Notes: a model not told the origin generated them from the sequence alone. Positions 36,400 to 49,233 are shown, counted from the first letter of the stretch. The stretch: DNA of 64,000 nucleotides from Harmothoe impar (GCA_947462335.1 OX381719.1:66380808-66444807); one strand, 5' to 3'. Program-made: numbers and translations.

Positions 36400-36899
36400 G
36401 AGGCACCAGAGTGTAGGACATTGAAGTATTATTCGGCCCTATATAAAAGTGTCCCAGCAGTCAACAGAGCACAATGGTACTTATTTGGTACTTAATTATG
36501 GAAAAATAATATCGTAATACATCTAGTAATTATATTCATGAAATACATGTATACTATCTTATGAAGTTGAAAGAATAACTTAATAGTCTTGATATCATTG
36601 TTATGTTGAGAACGGAATGGAATGCTATTTTTGAATCACATGGAGGGAAAAGTAGAATGATGGGAGTAGGAAAAACTGAATAGCCATTTAAAAAGTGACG
36701 GCAAGAAAGAAACGGCCTCTAAACTATTCCTATTCAGCTGACTTCCCAGAATGCTTTGCAGACCACAATCCGGTCCCACTTATCTGCCTTCTCTGCAGGA
36801 GATTTCCACATGTCTGTCTGTACGCAAGGCTCTACACATGTCAAACAAACTACCCCCAACCCCCCCCCCCCCTCTACCCCCCGTCCCCCCATCACCCCC

Positions 36900-36930
<31 letters not shown>

Positions 36931-39155
36931 AGAAGAGGCTAAGTGTGAACCAACATGACGTACAGAAGGTAAAAACACCGACAACTAACACCGGCTCTAA
37001 CTCTGATAACGATATAAACCCGCTATAACTCCCATCAGGGACAACCCAGCCGCGTCACCGCCCCCACCCACTAACATGGTGTGTGTGTGTGGGGGGGGGG
37101 GGGGGGGGTAGCATGAGGTGAAGCCTTTAACTCTTTTATCCCCCGTGAGTAACTCGCCGGGGTGCATTACGCATCATATGCTGACTCTCCCCCCAATAGG
37201 TATGATGCTTGAATGCAACACTGGTGAGTTAATCGCCAGAGCTGCATTTATGCATCATGATGACCAGGACAGGGTGGGAAGCGTCCTGGGGGACAGAACA
37301 GACAATGCAGGAAAGGAGAGCGATGTGTGATAGCACATGTATATTAGCAGGATTGACTCTAAATTGGAGTTGTTTGTTCTTGTTTTTGTGGTGGATGGGG
37401 CGCATTAAGCATGGCCATGTGCAGGCCGGGGTGGGGGGGGGGGGGTGGAGGTACTGGGGTACAAGTAAAGGTGGTACAGGTAGGGGGAGTAGGGGGAGGT
37501 GTGGGGGGGGGTGTACAGGAGATGTATAATAAGGCGGCCAGGTGTAGAACTACCAGATCCCAGAAGCAGGCTGTGATTATCAGACTGAGGCTGCGTCTGT
37601 TCTACATCCGGGCATCACGGATTAAACCGTCACGTGACGTGCCGTACCTGGTACCACGTCACACACCTCACTTCCGGCCGCACTGCGCAGGTGCGGCTTG
37701 TCAGGGGGGGGGGGATGTGGGGGGGGACCAGATGGGGGGTATATATATGTTAGTCATCTGGGGGCAGCCTGATACCTCATCCTTACTGCTTGTCGTGATG
37801 CACCATGCATCATATTGGGAGTGTATCATCCCTGTAGGGTCGGCATTATGCATGCAGCGCTAGTGTGTGACTCATGGTAGTGCATGCATGCATGATGCTG
37901 ACTGTATGATACATTGAAGCAGCCTGCTGTACCCCCAGAGTTGGGTTAGGGTGTGAACGCTGTTCAATTTGTTGTAGCTGTGCCACATGTAGGTCTCAAT
38001 GCGGCCCGTTATTATAGAGCCGTGTTACTGTGGGGGTATGGACACATGTAGACCATAGCGGTCACCTTCACATCATATCATGTAGCTGAACATTAGCTGT
38101 AACGTCGTCTGCGCATGTGCAGTACAATGGTAACTGCAGAGGTCGGCCCTAAGGCGGAAAAGGGCGCCGAGGAGAAACACGGTTAGATGTGCAGGAGTCG
38201 GCCCTGTTGTCAGCGAGACAGCGCTGACGTTCGCAAGTCAATTTTTGGGTGTTTTCAGACCAAAGTTTGGGGGGGGGGGGGATTTGAATATAAAAAAATC
38301 CAACCTACCCTACCTAGATTTTTATTTGAGTTTGCGTCGTTTTATTAAAACTTCCTTCATGTCCCAAAATTAAGTCAGAGAGCCCAATAGTCAAATACAA
38401 ATTTCTTCTACTTATACAAATAATGAATCTTCAATTAGCATGATCCGAGTTAATCTTAAGATTCTACCCCTTAAAGATTATTTTGGAATGGTTTTAAGAT
38501 TATGCGGGAACTGTTTTAATGAATTCTAACCTCATATTGTATAAATACTACTTTAACATCGTGCTTGTATAGAATAATGTGTACATGCCCAGTGAACAAG
38601 AAACGTTCAGAGAATGTTCATGAACGCTCATAGAACGACAAAAAAACAAACATTTGTTTTTTACCACTGTTTCAGATGGGTATAATATAAACGTTCATTT
38701 TGAACGTTACAATAATGTATTTTAAACTAGTGACTTATTCATCTTCCCTACACCAGGCGGCAGGTCTGGGTCACGGGAAGAGTTAACCTTTTTTTTTAAA
38801 TTTACATCAAACATGTTTTTAAAAGGTTTTCCCCAAATGACGATTTTCATGGCACGCTCGGTGGTGGGAAACCATTCTTGTTGAGTGACCTTAGCGGGGT
38901 TTGTTTGGTTTGTTCCAAGTCCGGGTTTCGGTTATTTGCAGTTTAACTTAGCGGGGTTTATTGGTCCGTTGTTGGTCTGGGTTGGGTTTAGTTGCGGTTT
39001 CCCCGGCCGCGTCTCTAAGTTAGAGGCTGCTGATTACCTTGCTACATTAATGATGAGATTGACGCGATATGTGATTGGAGATTGAACTGGGATGTGATTG
39101 GAGCAGATTAACTGAAACTAATCAATCAGTGAAAGTTGTACTTATTGAACCTCAG
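36400..39155. other. Gene-free stretch with simple repeats
   Basis: No supported gene. It contains C-runs (36860-36920), a GT and G-run (37080-37110), TGCATCATGA-family fragments (37130-37270, 37795-37905) and a cluster of AACGTTC words (38590-38715). Confidence 0.4.
37610..37700. promoter_or_regulatory. CpG patch with E-box, ETS and NRF1-like motifs
   Basis: GTCACGTGACG, CACTTCCGG and CTGCGCAGGTGCGG lie within 70 bp, the typical vocabulary of a CpG promoter. No associated gene is recognised. Confidence 0.25.
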
Positions 39156-39163
39156 CTAACTCA

Positions 39164-39190
39164 GCCGTCATGACGTCATCATGACGTCAT
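39164..39190. promoter_or_regulatory. Two adjacent CRE palindromes
   Basis: ATGACGTCAT occurs twice, 13 bp apart. A consensus CREB/ATF site pair, with no gene identified nearby. Confidence 0.4.
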
Positions 39191-39789
39191 ATAGCTCTAG
39201 TAGTTCCTTGGTGTTTCAGTGAGCGCCAGGGGGCAGTACAGACTGCAAGGTGACTTAAAAGCACCTTCTATAAATGTGATTCTAGATGGATCAAAAACGA
39301 CCTGGCGCCCTGCTACAGTGATTTAACTTTAAGCGACTTTTGAAAAGAATTGGCGATACATTTTTGTAGTATAACTGGTCTAAAAAAGTGACTTTGTGAC
39401 CTTACCTTTATTTCGGCGACTTTCCGGCCTGGGGGGGGGGGGGTAACCTCTCCTTTATCCCCATAGATCACAATGGTGTTATAAGCCGAGATGGGATTAT
39501 TAAAAACAGTCGGAAACCTCAGAAGGAAAACGTAAAGATATAGCCGTTACTTCCAACTTACATCAGAGTAAAGCCGCAACCCCTCGAACCATTCCCCAGA
39601 CAGTTACCCATGTATATGTTTCATTACATTTAGACTTAATTAATGGGATAATTTACTTCCTCCGACATCATTTTTCTTGCAGTTTCCAGATTCGAGGAAC
39701 TGACCGACAAAAATTGTTATTCATGGACATTTTTTGAAGCAAGGGGAAATTTGTGAACACTTTGTGATGGCAGGGTGTGAACAATTTTG

Positions 39790-39915
39790 TGATGTAGATA
39801 TGGTCGCTGTATAAGTGTTAGAAGCCAAGGACATTGTAATTATTCACGGTACCAGCCGTGAATAATTACCATTGTTCAACGCTTATAATAGATATGCAGC
39901 TACTCACGCATATCT
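39790..39915. repeat. Fold-back repeat centred on GTAATTATTCACGG
   Basis: GTAATTATTCACGG, a TACCAG loop, then CCGTGAATAATTAC. Weaker complementarity continues outward (ATAAGTGTTAGAA versus TTCAACGCTTAT). Likely a palindromic MITE. Confidence 0.65.
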
Positions 39916-40433
39916 GACTTATACCGAGTGGTTTGTGATTGGTGTGTACGTGTTATACAGACAGGCAGTTTGTTCTGTTCTCCAAAACAGTGCAGCCAAT
40001 ACCTGACTAGCCCCCCCCCCCCGCCCACCTCCCACTCACTATGTGTTATTGCCCGGCTATTCTCAGAAACATGTGTTTTTTGTTTTATCCATTCACGTAG
40101 TTTTGATAAAACGCAGTAAATTCACGCCTAAATGCTTCGATGTTTACATTTATTAATAGGATGAACTTTTAAACGCGGAGGCGGTGATTTTTTTCTGCGG
40201 CAGTATTTCTTAGTTTTGTGATTACCAGTGATTATTCTCACGCTGTGAGTGTTAATTTTAGGCCCGTGTGGTAGACCTACTAGGCTGAAGTGCCAGTAAA
40301 CAAAAACGTTATATAACGTTTCTCTATGGCCTTCTTATTTTGGCATAACGTTATATAAGGTTTAAAATGTTATTTTGACGTAAAATAAAGTATTTTAGTT
40401 GGGGCCTAGCGGGCCGAGGTTAGGTCGTGCTAA

Positions 40434-42977
40434 GGGAGCGTTCATTATTTATGGCAGGGGGGGGGCGGGCGTTTGCCAAAACGAATACGTAAAAAAAAAA
40501 AAAAAAAGACCCCCCCTCCGAATGGGTCAAAAAAAAAAGACCCCCCCCCTCCGAATGGGTAAAAAAAAAAAGACCCCCCCTCCGAATACGTTGAAAAAAA
40601 ATGACCCCCCCCCTCACCATAAACGTTTATAAATACTTAATAATGGCATCAACGACATACAAAGTCTACATAGTTCTATTCTATAACCTATTATAGCATG
40701 TGCTTAACCATTATTTGAGGGAGTAGTTATGAGTGGCAACTAACACGTTTGTTGCAAGTATTGAATCCAGGGGGCGCCACCTCAACACTCTCGGTGCCTA
40801 CCCTTCCCGGGGTTTCTCACCAGTCACCCACAACCAGCAGGAGAGTCAACACCGCCATGTATAGGCTAGCTCGTGTTTGACCGTCTACTAGATTAACTGC
40901 TGTAACCTTCAGAGGGAGTAGTTATAGGGCATCACAATGGGGTAAATATTTTTGCATCTCCCACATGTGGAGAGTGCACATTTTTCTGGTTCCCACCAAC
41001 AAGTCCTGCTAATACTGTTTGGTAGAACTACAATGAAATGGCTCAGCTCAGGGGTGGCGGACGATGGATAAAGTTGGGGGGGGGGGCAGCTCCCAAGGCC
41101 AGCTGATTAGTGTTGGTTGTTTTGGGGCCGCAGGCCCCAGGAAAATTCAGGAATTTGACATTTAAATTAGTCTATTCCTAGCGGTCTGAAGTCTACTATA
41201 TGATTGATGTGTTCTGTGGGACTTTGAGCTTGTCATTCAAGAATATTTTAGGAATTTTACCTTGAGATTGGTGTATTCTTGGGTACTAGAATGTTCGTGT
41301 TTACCAAAAAAGTTGGCTCCCCAACTTTACTAGGTCCCCAGGCCCCCCTGTTCCGCTGCCACTGCAGCTTAAAACAAAGATTGATGTTTGATGAAGGGAT
41401 GCTCTGTATGTTATAATAGTGACAAACCTAAGGAAAATTTTGAAAATCTAGAGGTCAATCGGTCTATTTTAATGTATCCTGGTATTATAACTTGCAGCTA
41501 AATGAACTAGATCACTATTTAAACGTATTTTGGTTTTCCAAAGGCTAGGATCAGTAAGAAATAGGGAGCTGAGGGTGAGAATTTGAAGTTGAACAAAGAG
41601 TCACAGGGGAATGTGTCTTTGGTATATAATAGCACAGATCAATTACAATCGCTTAAGCCATCAATGGTATGCATGGATGTTACGTGCACCATAGTTGATA
41701 ACTTTCATTTGAGGAAATGCCATAAGGCACCTGCCTTCAAAGTTCTAGGGTAAGGACCCTCCCCTCTGTGTGGCCAGTAGCGCTTGTCTTTCTTTGTGGT
41801 AGAAGACCATGTCAAGTGTTGACTTATCAGTAAAAGAAGGATTATAGGATGCATTTAAGCTGGATCCCCAACTTGATGAATTACTCACTGATAACCCTGC
41901 AGAACGTCGGCACAACTTGACCAGTACCAAATATAGAGCTGTAAAAATTCTGATGAGGCCAAGGAGCAATGAGTAGCAATGATAATTCAGTACCTGATTT
42001 ATGTTGAAGCCAAAGATGAACTGAGAGGGAGATTTAGAAATTGATGATCCGCAGTAGAAAATTTTGTGAATCTTGTGGCTATTTGCTACATTTCAAGGCA
42101 TTCGGTACACCGATTTATAGTGGGATGATCATGTTTACTCTATGAGTCTACTGATTTTATAAGCCCTAGAATCTGTGAGAAGCAGGCAGCTATTAGGGAG
42201 ATGGTGAAGGTATTCTAAAAAAATTGAGAGCTCTGCCATCAGAACGCTGTGGAGCATTTAGCAGGGTCTGGTACAAGGCACCAAGGAAAAGTGTGTATCA
42301 TGACTGGTGTAATCACGCCTTTAACTGGTGGAGTGGACCTAAGCTACAATGTATCAATATATGAGGTAGATCTGCATCTTGCATACTGTGCATGTGCTCC
42401 TCTATTGGGAAGAAAGGCAGGGTCTAGACATTTATAGGCAAGTTCACCCTTGCATACTGACGCCAAAACGTGATAGGGCAAGGCTAAAATCCAATTAACC
42501 CAAACTATTTCAGATACCCAGGAACCGTACTGTCATATTTCGGCACCACAATAGCATTCATCTAGCTGCACACTGACAGCTTTGCTGTTTAGACCCCCTA
42601 CATTCTGTACTGCTATTCTTGTTTTGAATTAATGTTCTTTCTCCAGCTATTGTTGTTTTAGGAAAAGAAAAGTAGTGAATCATTCAAAGTGTCAATTGGT
42701 AAGCAAGAAATTTAGCAAAGTTCTGCTGTCTTTATGACCCCAATTCGCGACATGTGTCGTGAAATTCGCGTCATGTTGTGTCAAAAAATACCCCCTCCCA
42801 AATAAACACCCCTAAAAAAATGACCCCCCCCCCTCAGAATAGGTTGAAAAAAAAAGACCCCCCCCCCTAAAGAATAGGTTGAAAAAAAAGACCCCCCCCC
42901 TCCGAATACCCCTAAAAAAAATGACCCCCCCCCTGATATGCACACCCCCCCCCCTGGCATAAATAATGAACGCTCCC
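40434..42977. mobile_element. 2.5-kb TIR element, Harbinger-like ends
   Basis: Starts GGGAGCGTTCATTATTTATG and ends in its inverse, flanked by TAA at 40431-40433 and 42978-42980. A 3-bp TAA duplication and GGG ends fit PIF/Harbinger. Both subterminal regions hold tandem AAAAAGACCCCCCC then TCCGAATGGGT units in mirror arrangement. The roughly 2.2-kb interior has no ORF that I can assign to a transposase, so it is non-autonomous or too decayed. Confidence 0.8.
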
Positions 42978-43080
42978 TAAGGCCAAAAAAAAAGGTGTGT
43001 TTCAGGTAACATGGTCCAAAAATTTAGGGTAGGTAGGTCGGATTTATTTTTTCTTTTTTTCTTTTTAAATGTTGGAGGAA
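42978..43080. repeat. Half of an AAGGCCAAAA...TTCAGGTAACATGG MITE
   Basis: Contains GTGTGTTTCAGGTAACATGG and TAGGGTAGGTAGGTCGGATT. It matches one arm of the fold-back at 56081-56346 and part of 59665-59730. It abuts the right end of the 40.4-43.0-kb element. Confidence 0.55.
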
Positions 43081-43084
43081 CCTG

Positions 43085-44425
43085 GAATGAGTCGCGCACT
43101 GCCATATGGACTAGGAATATTATTGAACATTGTTTAAAAGCAATTTCCTGAGGCTGGACAGTTAATTAGGGATGTGATCTGTTCATACTGACCAAAAAAT
43201 TTCTAAAATTTCCGAAAAAATATGAATATTTTGCGAGAAAAAAAAATTTCTCCAAAATCTGAAAAAGATTCAAGGGCCGGCCCTTTTTTGAAACAAGGGT
43301 CGGCTGCCTGAAACACACCTAAGGGTTGACTGAATATGTTTTGCGATCCCGGTACTTCATTTATTCTGCAGAGGGAGGGATGTATCATGGTTTTCCACAC
43401 CTTTGTAATACAGGACTGACAGGGGTACCCAGGGCCCTACGCGGGACACACTTAGACACATTACGACATCATTCCCAGTAAGAATCAGGTGTGTGGAGAA
43501 CCCCTGCCGTGTTCTGTGTCCAACATCACCCGCTAATATACAACTGCTGTATTTATGTAACTATGGTAACTAGAGATATTCGTTGATATAGCCTGCCCCA
43601 TATAACCAGTTGCGTTAATGTCCTGCTAATAGGGACCTTTAGCAAACCACGTTAAAGCTTATAAAATGCTGACGTAGCAGTGCTGAAAGGATAGAATACG
43701 TCTGCGTTTAATGAGCTTTTACGTGGTTGCTAACGGTCCCTATTGAAAAGAATGGCCAGTAGTAGGGTAATTATCTTAAGTTTCAACACTCAAGGCATTG
43801 TACATTGTAATCCTGTGTTATTTAGCCAGAGAGGACCACCTATGTATTTTGTACGAGGAACGCTATAATGGTTAAAATGCTAGTTTACTGAAAACACGAA
43901 AGTGGGTTTGAGGTCGAATTGAATTGGATTTGTTTATTGTACAATCACTCCATCCAGAACGGGTAATCCTACCATGCCTGTATCGATAATCAAACATCAA
44001 TTTCATGTCAGAAAAGAAGATGACCAGTGAAAGGTGCTACACAGTGTGGAGATCGGGATAGGTAGGTAGGAATTATTATTTTAATTTTACTTTTGATAAA
44101 AAGTACACAGAAATGGACTCGCCAACTGCAGCACCAACTCGATGGCAACGACTCGTAGATTATCAAATTAACACTTCACATAACTGGAGGTTCTGGTATC
44201 AAAGTCTGCATATATATACATGTTAATATCCCATAACTATAATTAGTAATTGGGTGACATAGATTTGTGCTTTCATAGCGTATGAACCTTTTGTACAAAT
44301 AAAGAAATGTGAAATATAGAATTGAATCGAATTGAATTGACTAAGGGAAGCACTCAGTAGTCAAAGGAATATGTGTAAATGCTGTGCATGTTAAAACCGT
44401 GGTCACTTAAGACTGAGGGAAGGAG
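43085..44425. other. Gene-free stretch; possible retroelement tail
   Basis: No gene recognised. At about 44285-44340 AAATAAAGAAATGTG is followed by a GAATTGAATC-type repeat, and GAATTGAATTGG also lies at 43918. This could be the 3' tail and flank of a LINE/SINE, but I see no coding part. Confidence 0.35.
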
Positions 44426-44489
44426 CAGTAGTAGTATTGTATGTATCGGAACGGGACTATAGTTAAGTACTGTTTATTACTCAATCGAC

Positions 44490-44760
44490 CTGCAGCCAAT
44501 CAGAGGCCTCCCTTTTGGCGGGAAATTCAAAAGCAGCCAATGAGAGGCCTCCCTTTTGGCGGGAAATTCAAATAGGTCACGTGACCGGAAGTGACCTACT
44601 TCCGGTCACGTGACCTTTGGGCGGGAAATTCAAATAGGTCACGTGACCGGAAGTGACCTACTTAAGAGGGTCACGTGACCACCATGTTGGCGGGAAATTC
44701 AAATAGGTCACGTGACGGGAAGTGACCTACTTAAGGGGGTCACGTGACTACTAGGTTGGC
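44490..44760. promoter_or_regulatory. E2F/ETS/E-box/CCAAT cluster in C terminus
   Basis: Four GGCGGGAAATTCAAA copies (E2F-like when read TTTCCCGCC), two CCAAT boxes, ETS-type CCGGAAGTG and several GGTCACGTGACC palindromes, in the same order as in D. Confidence 0.7.
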
Positions 44761-45540
44761 TTTCAAAATAAGTCACTTGAGATTTTGATGGATAAATAAA
44801 TTTAAAAAAAGAAAAAAAAAGCAAGCTGAAAAAGCTTGCTAAAAAATAATTTAAAAATACGGCTCTTTTTTTCTAGGAGGGGGGGAGAGGGGCACTCTGG
44901 GGGGCACTCTTTAAGATGCATGGGGGGGGAGGGGGGGAGGGGGGGAGGGGCAGGGTTTTTTAAGAGTGAGACTCGCTTCTCTGCCCTCTCTAAAAGAGAG
45001 GGCAGAGAGGCGAGTCTACTTACAATGAAAGGTATCATGATTGCGTTTATGATGATGTGCATCTCTTGCTGGCTAGACTTTCAAGCAAATTTGCCAAAGT
45101 CCAGCCCGTTATTGAATGTCCGGCCTAGCCTGACCCTCAGTAGAACAGTCCTTGACCCATCTATTATAGTCCAGCAGCGCCTGACCCTTGTATGAGAGTA
45201 GTATTGGCGACATTGGCTGACTCTGATATTTACCTGTGTGTACGGAGAGAGGAGAGGGTTCACAGCCACAGCTCTCTTAAGGCAAAGCTTGCGCTTATAG
45301 AGCACTACTAGTGGAAGTCTGAATAAGGAAGCTATGGCGGTTGTCTTCAAAAAAAATAAAAAATAGCCATGGCGCATGTCGATGTCGCTTAATTATGCTC
45401 ATATCTCATGTCGATTTTAAGAATTGCTCATGTCACCTGTCACTATGTTTTTCAAGCTTCATGTCAAATGTCACTAGACCTCATGTCGAATGTCGATTCT
45501 AAGAAACAGGTATGTCACCATCTCGAATTTAGCGGTCCAC

Positions 45541-45541
45541 A

Positions 45542-45587
<46 letters not shown>

Positions 45588-45925
45588 TGTTGCTGATTTG
45601 CTGTTGCTGCTGCTGTCGGTGCTGCTGCTTGTGCTGCTCGTGCAGCTGCTGCAGCTGCTGACAGCTGCTGCTGCTTGTGCTGCTCGTGCAGCTGCTGCAG
45701 TTGCTGACGATGTCACGGATGCTGTTGACAGATGCTGCTGCTTGTGCTACTCGTGCAGCTGCTGCTGCTGACGATGTCACGGATGCTGCTGACAGATGCT
45801 GCTGCTTGTGCTGCTTGTGCAGCTGCTGCAGCAGCTGCTGCTTGTGCTGATCGTGCTGCTGCTGCTGACGATGTCACGGATGCTGCTGACAGATGCTGCT
45901 GCTTGTGCTGCACGAGACCGAGTAG
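45541..45925. repeat. CTG-rich tract with GACGATGTCACGGATGCTG inserts
   Basis: Starts as a pure CTG run (45541-45582), then becomes an imperfect array of GCTGCTGCTTGTGCTGC and GACGATGTCACGGATGCTG. D carries a shorter version at 55186-55555. The Ala/Ser ORFs within are repeat artefacts. Confidence 0.93.
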
Positions 45926-45972
45926 CCGCTATTACTAATGCTACTAATACTAGTATGAGAAAATACATTTAG

Positions 45973-46528
45973 TCAGTCGACTAAATCAAGGAGGTTTTCT
46001 GACTTCAGTGGATCGTTTAGCCATCGGCCACAGGCAAAACTTGAAACCATTTTATACATGGGGCAATTGGCAGAGTCGAAACATGTTGGTACGATGGGGT
46101 CGATCATGTTCATCATCAGTTCAGGCAAAGGAAGTGTGTCGACAGCACGCGAAAACTTCATGTCCGGATGTTTCAACACAACACTTTTTATCACACTCAC
46201 ACAGCTGCTTTGAAGAGTGAATCCTTGACCAAACTTGAGCTTTTCCAACACAGCTTTGGCCTCCTTCTGTGCAGTAAGGGATCTCTCTTTCGGGGTCATC
46301 GCAGTGCTGGCTAGCATGTCCTCAAAGTCTTTAACATAATGTTCCAACGGGCTACAAATGATGTACTCCAGATGATCGTCCGCATATGTCGTCTCCTCGC
46401 ACCATATTGTGTCTTCTCCTGTTTCGAATTCCGTCATTTTCTGAACAATCTCCTCGTGAGTGCGTTGCATATATCGAAGCTCCTTCAAAGACCAGATAAC
46501 TTGTATGCCGAACCCTGAAAAACCTGAA
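45973..46528 (-). pseudogene. ORF X, C-terminal part (unknown protein, interrupted)
   Basis: An open minus-strand frame of about 185 codons ends with a stop at 45973. It is not repetitive: it has an acidic, mixed helical composition, several Cys (IWCEETTYADDHLEYIICSP, TCFDSANCPMYKM) and a Leu-rich end LKSENLLDLVD. I do not recognise the family. The frame is cut at 46528 by transposon E and, if E and one copy of its GAA duplication are ignored, it continues in frame into 49841-49986. It reads toward the element C terminus, as the terminal genes of Polinton A do toward theirs, so it may belong to C. A host gene is the alternative. Confidence 0.6.
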
Positions 46529-46924
46529 TAGTAGGGAATTGAATCAGAGAAATGTCGTCCTAAAACTTTCTAGAGGCATTTTCGAGTAAAGTTCCTCAAG
46601 CCATTTTTCTAGGACCAATTTTTCGTGTAGATTACAAAAAAAGTACTTGCGAAACCGAGAAATTCATATAAGGGGGTCAACCCCCCCCCCCCCGAAAAAA
46701 AACCAACATTTCTGACAAAAATCCACATTTCATTGTCCTAAAGGTCTGTTTATTGCCATATTTAGTCAGGGAATTCCTTAAATGAAAGGTCTGATAGAGA
46801 GGCATCTTCATGAATTACCATTATGGTAACCATGGTAACCATGGTTACGATCAAAACCTAAGAAGGCTTCGTTTTGTGTTAAATAAATTGATGTCACCAT
46901 CTATATATCTAAGTTTCCCTTTAA

Positions 46925-47557
46925 CAGGGATATTTCTAGGATCGCGCCCTGCGCCATAGACGCATTAAACTCCCGAATGGCGCATTAAAACACCCTTTAT
47001 GTGCGCCCATGGGCGCATTAAGCCACCCTGGACCTTCAGATTTGAAGAAATTCTGACCAGAGCTATCTGTACAATATTCCAGATATGGAGTGCTGTATAT
47101 CATTGGAAAGCTTATAACATGAGAGAAACAGTCATTAACAGCTCATTTAGATATGATATGAACAGAAATTTTCCTAGATTTCTAAAAAATTAAATGCCTG
47201 AACATGGTGCCAACTTAACTTTCTTTACCATCCTTATATGTTTCGTAGACATCTCTCTCACTATCAGATACACCAACCCTTTCAGGCTTCCTAAGACCTC
47301 TCCTGTGACATACTATTCCCTTTAATAGGCCTGAGAGTTTTAATGCCAAATATTCGAGGAATTTGGCTTCTGAATGTGAACCAGAATTGTACAGAAGTTC
47401 TACAGGATACCAATGACAGTCCTACCATATTCCAAAGTAAAGTAAGAGATTTGATCATGTAAACAATATATTGGCTCATTGTTGTTAGAAATGGCGCATA
47501 ATTCACACCCCCAAATGCGCCATTGGCCCATTGAAAAAAATCCTAGAAATATCCCTG
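46925..47557. mobile_element. 633-bp hAT-like non-autonomous element F
   Basis: Starts CAGGGATATTTCTAGGAT and ends with its inverse ATCCTAGAAATATCCCTG, with CTTTAA at 46919-46924 and 47558-47563. CAGGG ends suggest hAT, but the visible duplication is 6 bp rather than 8. The subterminal regions are rich in GCGCATTAAA words. No transposase. Confidence 0.8.
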
Positions 47558-47955
47558 CTTTAACCATTGAAGGATCACATGATGCTTCAAGTTACACATG
47601 CAGTTGTTGTCATAATGTATGAATGAAGCAGCCCCAATGATAAACGCAGCAGCTTCACATCCATGCATAATCATCCCAAAATGGCATAGCGTACTATGCT
47701 CCCATGAAAGGGTCCCACTAACCAATAGCCCCTCCCTTCTGGCACCCCCTTTTGTGGTCTTCATAGAGGGAGGTGACTGTACATGTATACCACAATGAGC
47801 ACGACTCTTCTGCAGTGCAAGGATCAGGAACTGTAAGAACTGGCTAGTTTTAAATATCATTTGTAGGTGTGATTATATAGATCAATCATAGGCTGAATAT
47901 CTGTCATGGCCTGTAGATTAAATTCCTTGAAATGGGCCTTTATTGATTAGGTGAG

Positions 47956-49233
47956 TTGGTAGGAACACGGTTAAAGAGCATGGAGGTATTCACACAAACA
48001 GAGCTACTCCATAACATGGCAAACAAAGATCTGGCAACACCTGCGTTTCAGGATGCATTAGCATCAGCTCTACCAAAAGGACAGGATCAACTAGAGCACT
48101 CTGTTGTGGAAAAATCGGAAAAATTCCATAGGCCAATCAAGCAGAACAATGCAATGATATTCACAAATCTCTACAAGGTTGAAAAAGAAAAGAAAAGCAA
48201 AAGGGGAAACTGTTGTGTTGAAAGCTGACATCGACATAAATGTAATACAACTTCATTTGCTGCTGGAAGAGCTGTGAATTTGGACAAGATCTTGGAGCAT
48301 GAGCTAATGGCAGTTCCTCTGTCTCTTGCAGAAGCAAATGGAAGGTTGAGGAGTGATGATAAATCACTCCTCATACATAGCCTGACTAAAGACATTGCCT
48401 GCCCAACTTCAATTCACACAACACATGATTCAACCATCATGATATATGTATTGGCCACAGTACATGCATTGGGCAAACCCGAAGGAGCAAAGGTTTTCGG
48501 GGACTTAGCAAACATATTTGTCAACACCATCCTAAGAATTAGAGAAAACTGTCAGAGGATTGATTTGGTTGGTTGCAAAGACTTGTGGCTACAAGCAGGA
48601 ACTGGTAAGAATCCAAAGTTGTTTCCCATACATGAAACTTTCAGAAACATGCCTGACGGGCCCCGTACTTCACTTCCTGCATTCCATGCATTGACAGGCT
48701 CAGGCTCAACATCATTCATTCCTCAACATTCCAACAAACTACATTTGATGTCTTCATCAACATCATAACCTCCTTGATACCATTGGAAAGGATGAAAATC
48801 CCCAGTCCGAGGATATGTTGAAATCAGCACAGAAGTTTGTTTGCCACATCTATAGGATGCCACATGCAGAATTAGTGAACAATGCAAGGGCTCTTTTGTT
48901 TGGACAAAAGAAGCTCTACGTCCAACATCAGATGCACTGAAGTTACATCTCATATGTGCACACTACCAGAGTCTAATATGGAACTTGGCACACATCCCGA
49001 AACCCAACATTACGGATCCTACATACATGTGATGGAAGATGGAAGACAACAACCTGTTACCTCTGCTAATGACAAAGGAAGCCATTCCAGGGGGTGGCAT
49101 CTCTCTAGTCGCCCGCCAGTGTAGGACTGGGTGCAGGAATTATCAGAGTGGGCATAGGAAGGCAGGGTTCCAGTATACACACAATTGCTGCACTGGAACT
49201 GCCTCTCCTCCTTGCCACAATGTTCTCAAGTGA
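47956..49233 (+). pseudogene. Decayed TE-associated protein with C-terminal Cys-rich tail
   Basis: Pieces in several plus frames: an N-terminal part (47956-48228), a middle part (48274-48768) with IHTTHDSTIMIYVLATVHAL, DLWLQAGTGKN, PIHETFRNM and LPAFHALTGSGS, then VNNARALLFGQKK near 48870, PTSDALKLHLICAHYQSLIW near 48928, and a Cys-rich end with QCRTGCRN. This order matches an abundant uncharacterised invertebrate protein family with an AFHAFTGCD-type motif and a CXC-like tail, which I know only as transposon-associated; a PIN/FEN-like fold is possible. At least three frame breaks. It lies inside the TIRs of E and is probably its own gene. Confidence 0.65.

Larger units (their letters stand above)
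44430..45935 (+). mobile_element. Left end of Polinton-like element C
   Basis: Starts AGTAGTATTGTATG and follows the left inverted repeat of element D (53705 on) closely to about 45062: same CCAAT/E2F/ETS/E-box cluster, same hairpins, same G-runs. From about 45070 to 45935 it matches the interior of D at about 54777-55555 (single-copy arm, GACATG family in CATGTC orientation, CTG tract). No matching right end is in the window. The 6 bp before the start are AGCAGT, the expected target duplication. Confidence 0.85.

Noticed and set aside
44802..45062. 86-87-codon ORF present in all three terminal repeats (44802-45062, 54077-54340, 62480-62743)
   Set aside because: It is kept because the ends are copies of one another. 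The middle passes through G/C-runs whose length changes shift the frame (different peptides in C and D), and the end is a poly-Phe from a T-run.
45408..45968. Ala/Ser/Gln/Cys homopolymer ORFs at the CTG tracts (also 55027-55510 and 8021-8392)
   Set aside because: Trinucleotide repeat translated in all frames. No flanking conserved coding.
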